Counted from the stretch's first letter, positions 1 through 6,672 are shown. The stretch: DNA of 7,619 nt from Bacteroidales bacterium (GCA_003508755.1 DNTK01000405.1:1-7619); one strand, 5' to 3'. A program made the numbers and translations. Notes: a model not told the origin generated them from the sequence alone.

Positions 1-1797
1 GTATGCAACTGCCTTAAAGGCAGCGCGTATGGCAATTTCAGTTTTCCCAAATCCAACATCTCCGCAAATAAGCCGATCCATAGGGATCGATTTTTCCATG
101 TCTGTTTTAACCGCTTTGGTTGCTTTCAGTTGATCGGGCGTATCCTCGTAGATAAAAGATGCCTCTAATTCCTCTTGTAAATAGGTGTCAGGCGAAAAAC
201 TAAATCCTGTTTTCGATTTCCGTTTGGCGTATAATGCGATTAAGTCTTTGGCGATATCTTTAACTTTACGCTTTGTAGCTGTTTTTAGTTTTTGCCAGGT
301 ACCTGTGCCAAGCTTGTGCACTCTGGGGGGAGAATCATCTTTGCCCTTATATTTTGATATGCGGTGGAGTGAATGAATGCTTACTTGAATTACATCGTTA
401 TCGCGGTAAACGAGCGTAATGACTTCCTGAATTTTTCCATTTTGGTTTACCCGCTCCAATCCCCCAAACTGACCAATTCCGTGATCGACGTGCACGACAT
501 AATCTCCCGGCTTGAGATCCTTTAATTCGCGCAGCGATAAGGCTGCTTTACTGGAATGGTAGGCATGAAGCTGATATTTATGGTAGCGGTCAAATATCTC
601 ATGATCGGTAAAATAGCATAGTTTCAGATCCTCATCAATAAAACCGGCATGTATGGCTTTGAGTACATTTTTAAACGGAATGCCCTGGTGGGTATCGTCG
701 AAGATGGCATGCAAACGTTCTATTTGCTTTTCACTGTCGGAAAATATGCATGTGTCATATTCCTGTGCCAGGTGCAATTTTAGATTGTCACCCAGCAAAG
801 TAAAATTCTTTTTAAAAGCTGGTTGGGGTTTCGTGCTAAAATTAAAAGCAATAGCATTTGGGAAATAAGCTTTGCGCTGGAATTCAACGACACCATATTT
901 ACTCAGGTGTTCCAGAAATTCGCTTCCCATAAGCAGGCTATGCTCCTTTTTAGTTTCCTCTTGTTCGATGTGGGTACTGTTATAAATCTCTGAAATTCTT
1001 TCGGCAACATAGGCGATGTTACTGCACCAAATAGTTGAATGCGCGGGCAGGGTCTCAAGTAATGAGTTTTTATGACTACTTCCTCTTGTTTCTAGGTTGG
1101 GTAAGATGGAGATTTTATTGTATGTAAGTTTTGACAATTGTGATTCAACCTCGAAGGAACGTATGGTTTCTACCTCGTCGCCGAAAAAATCAATTCTGTA
1201 GGGGTACTCTGCTGTAAAGGAAAACACATCAACCAGGCCACCTCGTAATGCATATTGTCCGGGCTCATACACAAAATCCACCAGTTCAAAACCATACTCA
1301 TCCAATACTTCATGAATAAATTCAATACTGATTTTTTCCCCTGCATGAATCTGTAAAGTATTGTCGTCAATGTTTTGCTTACTCGACACTTTTTCAGTAA
1401 GGGCTTCAGGGTGGCTAATTATGACCAGCCTGCCTGATTCCTTTTCGGTATATTGATTGAGTCTATTAAGAACATTTGTGCGAAGTATAATATTGCCATT
1501 GTCGGGTTGTTTGTATTGTACCGACCGTTTATAGGATGAGGGAAAGAAAAGAATAGGGTCTTTATGAAGCATGTTTTTAACATCGGAATAAAAATAAGCA
1601 GCAGCATCTTTATCCTCGAACACACACAGATGAACCTTTGATGAGGTTTCGGCCAATGCAGAAAAAAACATGGAAACGGATGATCCGACAAGACCATGTA
1701 GCGATAACCTGAACAATTCTTTCTTTTCAAGGTGTTGTCTGATTTCTTGAAAAGAAGGATGCGATTGATATATTTTATAAATTTTCGTAAGATCCAA
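1..1797 (-). CDS. mfd: Transcription-repair coupling factor Mfd, N-terminal 599 codons (partial)
   Basis: Mfd is an ATP-dependent DNA translocase that removes RNA polymerase stalled at lesions and recruits UvrA for nucleotide excision repair. The frame is open from the TTG at 1797 to base 1, so the C-terminal translocase and UvrA-masking domains lie outside. Visible in order: a UvrB-like N-terminal module with a degenerate P-loop (GLVGSSVS near residues 35-42, no GKT), the UvrB-like stretch YALRGGLVDVF around 182-192, an RNA-polymerase-interacting domain from about 428 (LKPGDYVVHVDHGIGQFGG) to about 530, and the start of the translocase with TPDQLKA (553-559) and Walker A GDVGFGKT (579-586). 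The start is inferred: there is no ATG before codon 43, and starting there would remove a conserved part of the UvrB-like module. TTG at 1797 gives LDLTKIYKIYQSHP, which resembles the beginning of Bacteroidota Mfd as I remember it. An in-frame stop lies eight codons upstream. It sits 30 bases after the helicase stop with no promoter-like box between, so it is probably the second gene of an operon. Confidence 0.95.
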   Translation of the reverse strand, partial: MDLTKIYKIYQSHPSFQEIRQHLEKKELFRLSLHGLVGSSVSMFFSALAETSSKVHLCVFEDKDAAAYFYSDVKNMLHKDPILFFPSSYKRSVQYKQPDNGNIILRTNVLNRLNQYTEKESGRLVIISHPEALTEKVSSKQNIDDNTLQIHAGEKISIEFIHEVLDEYGFELVDFVYEPGQYALRGGLVDVFSFTAEYPYRIDFFGDEVETIRSFEVESQLSKLTYNKISILPNLETRGSSHKNSLLETLPAHSTIWCSNIAYVAERISEIYNSTHIEQEETKKEHSLLMGSEFLEHLSKYGVVEFQRKAYFPNAIAFNFSTKPQPAFKKNFTLLGDNLKLHLAQEYDTCIFSDSEKQIERLHAIFDDTHQGIPFKNVLKAIHAGFIDEDLKLCYFTDHEIFDRYHKYQLHAYHSSKAALSLRELKDLKPGDYVVHVDHGIGQFGGLERVNQNGKIQEVITLVYRDNDVIQVSIHSLHRISKYKGKDDSPPRVHKLGTGTWQKLKTATKRKVKDIAKDLIALYAKRKSKTGFSFSPDTYLQEELEASFIYEDTPDQLKATKAVKTDMEKSIPMDRLICGDVGFGKTEIAIRAAFKAVAY

Positions 1798-1827
1798 GAT
1801 GGTAATACTTAGTTGTCAAATCAATTT

Positions 1828-3162
1828 TTACTTCTTGAATTTTCTTTTTTTTGCACTTCGGTTCGAAGGTTTTTTACCTTTAGGTTTTCTTCTTCCTGGA
1901 CCTCCGAGATTAACTTTCTTGTTTTTTTCTTTTTTCTCATGATAAGCTCCCTGGGATTTTTTCATCGAGGGAAGCTTCAGATAATTCTTAGATGAAATGG
2001 TTGTTTGTTCTTCTGGGAGCAAATGGTCCGAAATATCAATATCTTCAGGCAATTCTAGAAGTTCAATTGCTCTATTCATTAAAGTTTCCACATGCATTTG
2101 GAATTCCTGTTCAGCCTCTGTTACGAAAGAATAGGCCACCCCCGTTTTTTCAGCCCTTCCTGTTCGGCCAATTCGATGCAGATAATCCCCAGCTTGGGAT
2201 GGAATGCTAAAATTTATCACATGGCTAACATCTGTAATGTCTAAACCACGGGCCATAATATCCGTAGCTATAAGAACACGGTACTTCCCTTTCTCGAATC
2301 GCTCAAGTGCATTAAAACGATAGTTTTGCGACTTATTGGAATGGATAACACCCACATCCTCCGGGAATTTCTTTACCATGAATTCATGCATAATATCGGC
2401 TAATTTTCTGCTTTCGGCAAAAACCAATACTTTAGTAAAGTCGGGTTCGGTTTCAATTAAATGATCCAGCAAGTTCAGTTTTGTATAGAAATTAGGTACA
2501 CGATAAACATATTGTTTTACTTGATCGAGAGGTGTTCCATGAGGTGCGATTTCAATCTTCTCCGGATTATAGAAGAAGGTTGAAAAAAGTTGTTCTACTT
2601 CTTTAGAAAGTGTAGCTGAGAAAAGAATATTCTGGCGTTTCTCTGGTAGTAACTCCATAATGTTTACTACCTGCGGACGAAACCCCAGCTGAAGCATCTC
2701 ATCCACTTCATCTATGACAAACTTTTTTACCGAGTTGAGGGATAATACTCCTCTCAGCACCAAATCGTAGAGCCGGCCCGGTGTGCCTACCAGTATATCA
2801 AGTCCTTCAAAAACCGTTTCGGCCTGTTTGATGATATTTGCTCCACCATAAACTCCTGCAATTCTTACCGTCTGATATTTGGAAAGATTTTCAAGTTCGT
2901 TTATTACCTGAACCACTAATTCTCTTGTGGGAACAAGAACGATTATTCTCGGTTGCCGCTGGGTGGAGTATTTCAATTGCCTGAGCAAGGGCAACAAATA
3001 AGCAAGTGTTTTGCCTGTACCTGTCTGAGCTATGCCCACTGCATCGCGTCCTGACATGATGATAGAAAATGATTTTTCCTGGATGGGCGTTGGATACACA
3101 AACCCCATGTCATGGATAGCATTTAATAAGGGGGTATTCAGATTTAATTCTTCAAAAAGCAC
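1828..3162 (-). CDS. DEAD-box ATP-dependent RNA helicase (RhlE-like) with DEVD motif II
   Basis: A DEAD-box RNA helicase that unwinds short RNA duplexes using ATP, typically in ribosome assembly or mRNA turnover. Numbered from the GTG start (444 residues): conserved aromatic F3, Q motif GFVYPTPIQ (20-28), motif I AQTGTGKT (45-52), Ia PTREL (78-82), GG (106-107), Ib TPGR (127-130), motif II DEVD (151-154, in place of DEAD), III SAT (182-184), IV VLVFAES (245-251), QxxR (279-282), V ATDIMARGLDI (299-309) and VI HRIGRTGRA (329-337). From about residue 400 to the end there is a Lys/Arg/Gly-rich tail, probably disordered and RNA-binding. The frame extends to a TTG at 3183, but that codon lies inside the likely -7 promoter box. 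GTG at 3162 gives MLFEELNLNTPLL, which keeps F3 exactly 17 residues before the Q motif. Its promoter is at 3181-3212, and mfd follows 30 bases downstream. The specific RNA substrate cannot be told from sequence. Confidence 0.95.
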   Translation of the reverse strand: MLFEELNLNTPLLNAIHDMGFVYPTPIQEKSFSIIMSGRDAVGIAQTGTGKTLAYLLPLLRQLKYSTQRQPRIIVLVPTRELVVQVINELENLSKYQTVRIAGVYGGANIIKQAETVFEGLDILVGTPGRLYDLVLRGVLSLNSVKKFVIDEVDEMLQLGFRPQVVNIMELLPEKRQNILFSATLSKEVEQLFSTFFYNPEKIEIAPHGTPLDQVKQYVYRVPNFYTKLNLLDHLIETEPDFTKVLVFAESRKLADIMHEFMVKKFPEDVGVIHSNKSQNYRFNALERFEKGKYRVLIATDIMARGLDITDVSHVINFSIPSQAGDYLHRIGRTGRAEKTGVAYSFVTEAEQEFQMHVETLMNRAIELLELPEDIDISDHLLPEEQTTISSKNYLKLPSMKKSQGAYHEKKEKNKKVNLGGPGRRKPKGKKPSNRSAKKRKFKK

Positions 3163-3180
3163 ATTTTTATTTTTAGGCTG

Positions 3181-3212
3181 CAAAGGTAGTAGTAATAACT
3201 CGATAGCACAAA
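3181..3212 (-). promoter_or_regulatory. Bacteroidota-type promoter for the helicase-mfd unit
   Basis: Read on the minus strand, TTTG (3212-3209) is followed by a 20-base spacer and TACCTTTG (3188-3181). This fits the Bacteroidota housekeeping sigma consensus TTTG / about 20 / TAnnTTTG at every fixed position. Transcription would begin a few bases downstream, around 3174-3178, giving a short A-rich leader before the GTG at 3162. The match is seen directly; activity is inferred. Confidence 0.72.
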
Positions 3213-3331
3213 GTTTTCTCTATCAGTATTATGAGCTGCTATTATACCGACAAGGTTTATATTATTCGACTATTTTATGCATGGTTGACATGTTTTACAA
3301 TTATTCCTTAAGATTACTGATAATTAACTCT

Positions 3332-3339
3332 TAAATTTG
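3332..3339 (+). promoter_or_regulatory. Possible -7 box of the aspartokinase promoter
   Basis: TAAATTTG matches TAnnTTTG and lies 26 bases before the ATG at 3366, the distance expected for a short leader. There is no TTG at the usual -33 distance (only TTA at 3308-3310, 21 bases upstream), so this is a half-supported promoter. No Shine-Dalgarno sequence precedes the ATG, which is normal in this phylum. Confidence 0.45.
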
Positions 3340-3365
3340 ATCAGGATAAGAAGAATTATTGATCA

Positions 3366-4622
3366 ATGAAGATATATAAGTTCGGCGGTGCTTCAGTAAA
3401 AAATGCATCAGCGGTAAAAAACCTGGCAAAAATTGTAAATCAGTTTGATGATCCCCTAGTGATTGTAGTATCTGCGATGGGCAAAACTACGAGGGCACTG
3501 GAGAAACTGGTTGAGGTTTATTTTAATCAGGAATCCTCGGTACACAATTGCATCGATGAAATCTATAACAGCCACATGCAAATTGTGGAGGAACTTTTTC
3601 CGGAGGGGCATATCGCCTACAATGAAATTGACGCCATCTTTGATGAGCTCAAGTCTAAATTAGCAACAAATCCTTCAAGCACATTTAATTTTGAATACGA
3701 TCAGATTGTTTCTTATGGAGAAATAATATCCACTACCATTGTCAATTTATACCTTAATAACTTTGGAATCCTTTCAGAATGGGTGGATATTCGAAAGATT
3801 ATCATCACAGATGCCAATTACCGTGAAGCCAGGGTTGATCTTGAGGTGTCAGAGAAGAATGCCGGGGCATATTTTAACAATAAAGATTTGAATGTTTTTG
3901 TTACGCAAGGTTTTCTTGGCGCCACATCGAACAGCCATACCACAACACTCGGTCTTGAGGGGTCAGATTATACAGCGGCATTGCTTGCATCCTTTTTAAA
4001 GGCGGAATCGGTAACAGTTTGGAAAAATGTTCCTGGTATTCTTAATGCCGATCCCAAATGGTTCGATGAAACCGAGAAACTTGATAAGCTTAATTATAGA
4101 GATGCCATTGAGCTGGCATTTTATGGTGCAAGTGTGTTGCATCCTAAAACAATACAACCCATAAAACAAAAAAATATACCCTTGTTTGTTAAGAGTTTTC
4201 TCGATCCAAACACTGAAGGTACGATTATTGGCGATTTTGAATATGATAAGCTTATTCCGAGTTTTATTTTTAAGGTAGATCAGGTTTTAATTAATATTCA
4301 TCCGGAAAACCTGTCATTTATTGCCGAAGAAAATCTTGAGCGTATTTTCAGCATTATGGCCAAGTATGGGTTAAGAGCCAACCTTATGCAGAATACGGCA
4401 GTAAGTTTTCGTATTTGTGCAAATAATGATGCCACCCGGGTGCCTGGGGTAATAAATGAACTTAGTAAATTCTATCACATAACCATCGAAGATAATTTAG
4501 AACTTATCACAATTCGTTACTACGACCAGGCCACTATCGAAAGGGTACTGGTCAAAAAAGAAGTTCTGCTCGAACAGCACAACAATAAAACGGTGCAGAT
4601 GGTAGTGAGGAAACTGGATTAA
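3366..4622 (+). CDS. Aspartate kinase (monofunctional, LysC-like) with Leu at the aspartate-binding Arg position
   Basis: Aspartokinase phosphorylates L-aspartate to 4-phospho-aspartate, the first step towards lysine/diaminopimelate, threonine and methionine. The 418 residues start with the signature KFGGASV (5-11), followed by VVSAMGKTTRAL (34-45), SYGEI (116-120, with Glu119 aligning with E. coli LysC Glu119), TQGFLGA (180-186), TTLGLEGSDYTA (193-204), WKNVPGILNADP (219-230), ELAFYGASVLHPKT (249-262) and KSFLDPNTEGT (276-286). Residues from about 303 to the end form a compact ACT regulatory region, roughly 25 residues shorter than in E. coli LysC. No dehydrogenase domain is fused to it. The family pattern LGRGGSD/LGREGSD has Arg198 in E. 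coli LysC, which contacts aspartate; here the position is Leu197 (codon CTT at 3954-3956). The other catalytic motifs are intact. ATG at 3366 puts the lysine of KFGG at residue 5, as expected. The feedback effector (Lys, Thr or other) cannot be predicted. It converges on a second aspartokinase. Confidence 0.93.
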   Translation: MKIYKFGGASVKNASAVKNLAKIVNQFDDPLVIVVSAMGKTTRALEKLVEVYFNQESSVHNCIDEIYNSHMQIVEELFPEGHIAYNEIDAIFDELKSKLATNPSSTFNFEYDQIVSYGEIISTTIVNLYLNNFGILSEWVDIRKIIITDANYREARVDLEVSEKNAGAYFNNKDLNVFVTQGFLGATSNSHTTTLGLEGSDYTAALLASFLKAESVTVWKNVPGILNADPKWFDETEKLDKLNYRDAIELAFYGASVLHPKTIQPIKQKNIPLFVKSFLDPNTEGTIIGDFEYDKLIPSFIFKVDQVLINIHPENLSFIAEENLERIFSIMAKYGLRANLMQNTAVSFRICANNDATRVPGVINELSKFYHITIEDNLELITIRYYDQATIERVLVKKEVLLEQHNNKTVQMVVRKLD

Positions 4623-4691
4623 AACATCGCATAAGGCCAGAAGCGCATCAGTGCATCCGAATTTATTAAAATCCTTTTGTATTTCTGCATG
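4623..4691. other. Convergent intergenic gap between the two aspartokinase genes
   Basis: The two aspartokinase stop codons face each other across 69 bases. I looked for a bidirectional terminator and found only a weak 4-bp hairpin with a G-U pair (GCGC ATCA GTGC, 4642-4653) and no strong GC stem followed by a T run. Termination may be factor-dependent or rely on weak AT-rich signals. Confidence 0.4.
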
Positions 4692-6074
4692 TTATTCTAC
4701 GCAAAGTGCATTGTTCAGAGCAACAATGGCCCTTTCGTAGTCGTGGCGTTGAATTACAAACTGCATGTTCACCTGTTTCAGCGATTGGGAAAGGCTCTCT
4801 ACATTAATCTTATTTTCTGCCAAGGCGTTCGTAGCTTTTGCCATTATACCGGGGTGGGCAATGTTGGTGCCCATGGTACAAATCATGGCGACATCTTTTA
4901 CAGTTACTTCATAAAACGCCTCTTTGAGTTCATCAATCAGCGCCTGATGTTTATCTTTTTGCCAGATTACCTGTGTAATACTATTGGCATTGGTAGATTT
5001 TAAAATGTAGCTCACCTTGTGTTGACGAAAGATTTCCATTATCTGAAGGGCAAATCCAACCTCACCAACCATGCTTGGGTCATGAATTTCGATCGCAACC
5101 ACTTTATTAGTGCCTGAAATTATCTCAACGCGGGATTCCTCACCTACGTAATTTTTCGAAATTAGGGTACCAGGATGGTCGGGCTCAAAAGTGTTTTTTA
5201 TGCGTATATTAATTCCATTCATTTCCAGAGGTTTTGAGGCCTTTGGATGAATGGCTTCCATACCAATATCTGCCAGCTGGTCGGCCACATTATAATTGGT
5301 CGATCCTACAGGGATTGAATTTTCTACACCAACAATATTTGGATCGGCCGATGAAAGGTGATATTCTTTATGAATAATAGCTTCATTGGCTTTTAATTCA
5401 ACAGCGATTTTACTAAAGCTTACTTCGGAATACCCACGGTCAAACTCCCGCATAATGCCTTCGGTGCCTTTGGTATATCCAGTAACAATCGGAATTGTAG
5501 AGGCCGCATCAATGTTTTTAAAGGTTTCATTAATGCGCTCGTCAATGGTTAAAAACTCCGAATCGTTGAAGCCACACAAATCAATAAAAGTTCCGCTTAT
5601 CCCGTTGTTCTCGAGAATGTTTACTGAGTTAAATGCAGAATGTGCCTCACCCAACGAGGCCAGTATCTCACGAGCGGCCAACAATATGTTAGGTTTGCTT
5701 ACATACCCGGTGGCTAAAACGTCCGAAAGGCTTCTCAGATAATTTTTTGCATGATCAATCCTGTCTGAAATAAATTTATCAGCCAGATTTAAATCGAGAT
5801 TTATATCCACAAACTGTTTGTTAATATTCTGCAGCTTAACCAAAACCTCATCTAAAGCCTGAATATAATTTTCGTTGTTGACAAACTTTTGGTAAACTCC
5901 TGGCTCTCCGGTTTTTTTGTGTTCGAGCAACCAGTTTGTTACTCCTCCATAGGCCGAAACAACAAAAACACGGTTATAAAGCTCTTTCCCAGTTCGGTTT
6001 CCAATAATTATATTCTGAAGTACATCCTGGAACTGGCTCATGGATGTCCCACCGATTTTCTCAACTGTAAGCAT
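4692..6074 (-). CDS. Aspartate kinase of the ectoine-cluster type (Ask_Ect-like)
   Basis: This is a second aspartokinase from a different subfamily. The 460 residues begin MLTVEKIGGTSMSQF, with KIGGTSM (6-12) instead of KFGGTSV. Further motifs: FVVSAYGGVTNWLLEHKK (37-54), ASLGEAHSA (139-147, catalytic-site Glu143), FDRGYSEVSFSKIAV (211-225) where other kinases have LGRGGSDxTA (Arg213 retained), IIHKEYHLSSADP (233-245), GMEAIHPKA (271-279) and HPGT (300-303). Two ACT-like segments follow, about 325-390 and 395-441 (CTMGTN...PGIMAKA). This combination is what I know from Ask_Ect, the specialised aspartokinase often found in ectoine operons of Proteobacteria (CDD family AAK_AK-Ectoine). No ectA, ectB or ectC gene is in this window, so a general role in the aspartate pathway is equally possible; family assignment does not prove ectoine synthesis. 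ATG at 6074 is supported by the conserved N-terminus and by a -7 box at 6097-6104. The gene is 72 bases downstream of the lipoprotein gene. Confidence 0.93.
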   Translation of the reverse strand: MLTVEKIGGTSMSQFQDVLQNIIIGNRTGKELYNRVFVVSAYGGVTNWLLEHKKTGEPGVYQKFVNNENYIQALDEVLVKLQNINKQFVDINLDLNLADKFISDRIDHAKNYLRSLSDVLATGYVSKPNILLAAREILASLGEAHSAFNSVNILENNGISGTFIDLCGFNDSEFLTIDERINETFKNIDAASTIPIVTGYTKGTEGIMREFDRGYSEVSFSKIAVELKANEAIIHKEYHLSSADPNIVGVENSIPVGSTNYNVADQLADIGMEAIHPKASKPLEMNGINIRIKNTFEPDHPGTLISKNYVGEESRVEIISGTNKVVAIEIHDPSMVGEVGFALQIMEIFRQHKVSYILKSTNANSITQVIWQKDKHQALIDELKEAFYEVTVKDVAMICTMGTNIAHPGIMAKATNALAENKINVESLSQSLKQVNMQFVIQRHDYERAIVALNNALCVE

Positions 6075-6096
6075 TTGAACTGTTATTTTTGGACGG

Positions 6097-6104
6097 CAAA
6101 AGTA
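6097..6104 (-). promoter_or_regulatory. Possible -7 box of the Ask_Ect-like aspartokinase promoter
   Basis: On the minus strand TACTTTTG matches TAnnTTTG and ends 22 bases before the ATG at 6074. The nearest upstream TTG (6133-6131) is 26 bases away, longer than the usual spacing of about 17-23, so the -33 element is weak or absent. The box suggests this gene has its own promoter rather than depending only on the upstream genes. Confidence 0.5.
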
Positions 6105-6117
6105 CTTAAAATTATTA

Positions 6118-6133
6118 TTGTATAAAAATACAA
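6118..6133. repeat. Perfect inverted repeat TTGTAT-AAAA-ATACAA upstream of the second aspartokinase
   Basis: Six-base arms TTGTAT and ATACAA flank AAAA (TTTT on the other strand), forming a perfect dyad. It lies 14 bases upstream of the -7 box of the aspartokinase and 14 bases after the lipoprotein stop codon, so it could be an operator overlapping the -33 region or an AU-only hairpin ending the upstream transcript. In such AT-rich DNA it may also be chance. Confidence 0.4.
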
Positions 6134-6146
6134 TGAAAACGAATAA

Positions 6147-6650
6147 TTAATTTGTGTAGATTCGGAATAGCGGCTTGTATCCCTTCAATTCTCCTACTGA
6201 AGTAAATTGTTCGACACCAAGAACCATGCTCAAAACCTCTTTGCGCAAGATGTTCCTTTCCGCACTGTAGTACCATATTTCGGTAAACTGAATTTTACCA
6301 ACGGCATCTTTTGAAAACCATTCCTCTTTTTCGAGGTTTTTTATTTCTTCAATCGTAAGTGGAGTGTTGGTAATATAATGGTAAGCAGTTAGTTTTCTGG
6401 CATACAATCCCTTAAAAATGCTCTTTACGAGGAAGTCCCTGTGTGTATATTGCAGGCATTCTTCTGTCCAACGATCATCAGGATTTGTATTTTTAATGAT
6501 TACATCGTAGATAATCGTGTCCGCAATTATAGATGCAGTAATGGTATCCGTGCTTAAAATTAATTTAACGGCCGCTGGTTTGTTGGGCGAACAAGCTATC
6601 AGAAAAGCAGTATATCCTGCTATTATGAGAACTGATTTAAAGGTCTTCAT
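6147..6650 (-). CDS. Small predicted lipoprotein, possible distant GldN-like protein
   Basis: I do not recognise a named family with confidence. The 167-residue product has a clear lipoprotein signal: K2/K5, a hydrophobic core at about 7-18 and lipobox LIAC with Cys20. The residues after Cys20 (SPNKPAA) lack the acidic surface-export signal of Bacteroidota, so I infer that it faces the periplasm. A threonine/isoleucine-rich strand-like stretch (28-54) precedes DDRW (58-61). The second half, FLVKSIFKGLYARKLTAYHY (73-92), TPLTIEEI (96-103), then KIQFTEIWYYSAERN (119-133) and GYKPLFRIY (157-165), recalls by eye the order of elements in GldN/PorN of the type IX secretion and gliding machinery (secreted helix, 'AY' strand, 'EVWYFD', 'YPLFW'). 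That likeness is a tentative inference. ATG at 6650 starts 22 bases after the dihydroorotase stop, so the two are probably co-transcribed. Confidence 0.87.
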   Translation of the reverse strand: MKTFKSVLIIAGYTAFLIACSPNKPAAVKLILSTDTITASIIADTIIYDVIIKNTNPDDRWTEECLQYTHRDFLVKSIFKGLYARKLTAYHYITNTPLTIEEIKNLEKEEWFSKDAVGKIQFTEIWYYSAERNILRKEVLSMVLGVEQFTSVGELKGYKPLFRIYTN

Positions 6651-6654
6651 CTTT

Positions 6655-6668
6655 ATTATTGCAATAAT
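6655..6668. repeat. Short palindrome ATTATTGCAATAAT between dihydroorotase and lipoprotein genes
   Basis: A perfect 14-base palindrome fills most of the 22-base gap upstream of the lipoprotein ATG. It lacks a spacer to form a hairpin loop without opening central pairs, and its position in a tight intergenic gap gives no clear function. It is recorded as seen; chance is likely given the AT content. Confidence 0.3.
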
Positions 6669-6672
6669 CGGA

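Larger units (their letters stand above)
3163..3365. other. AT-rich intergenic region between divergent helicase and aspartokinase genes
   Basis: About 200 bases separate the divergent starts. The left edge holds the helicase promoter (3181-3212) and the right edge a -7-like box for the aspartokinase (3332-3339). The middle, about 3213-3331, is AT-rich with no convincing reading frame, RNA gene or long inverted repeat. A TTGACA hexamer at 3285-3290 has only a poor -10 partner (TAAGAT, 3309-3314). I saw no structure resembling a lysine riboswitch, and the predicted aspartokinase leader of about 20 bases would be too short for one. Confidence 0.6.

Noticed and set aside
1419..1730. Minus-strand frame of 103 codons within mfd
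   Set aside because: Out-of-frame overlap with the conserved mfd reading frame, which is continuous through this stretch.
3285..3314. Sigma-70-like promoter TTGACA with TAAGAT 18 bases later
   Set aside because: The -10 matches only four of six bases and Bacteroidota use a different promoter consensus; likely chance.
3032..3334. 100-codon plus-strand frame from the helicase into the intergenic region
   Set aside because: Half of it is antisense to helicase motif I and the Q motif; the remainder is low-information AT-rich sequence with no start signal or domain.
3213..3365. Lysine riboswitch or attenuator ahead of the first aspartokinase
   Set aside because: No run of paired conserved stems or lysine-codon leader peptide is visible, and the predicted leader is about 20 bases.
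4623..4691. Bidirectional terminator between the convergent aspartokinases
   Set aside because: Only a 4-bp stem with a G-U pair was found and no adjoining T run; insufficient to call.
4677..5003. Plus-strand frame of 108 codons after the first aspartokinase
   Set aside because: Antisense to the ACT region of the second aspartokinase; nothing recognisable in the product.
5386..5742. 118-codon open frame on the plus strand inside the second aspartokinase
   Set aside because: It lies wholly antisense to a strongly conserved kinase gene and its translation shows no recognisable domain; it is a shadow of the coding strand.
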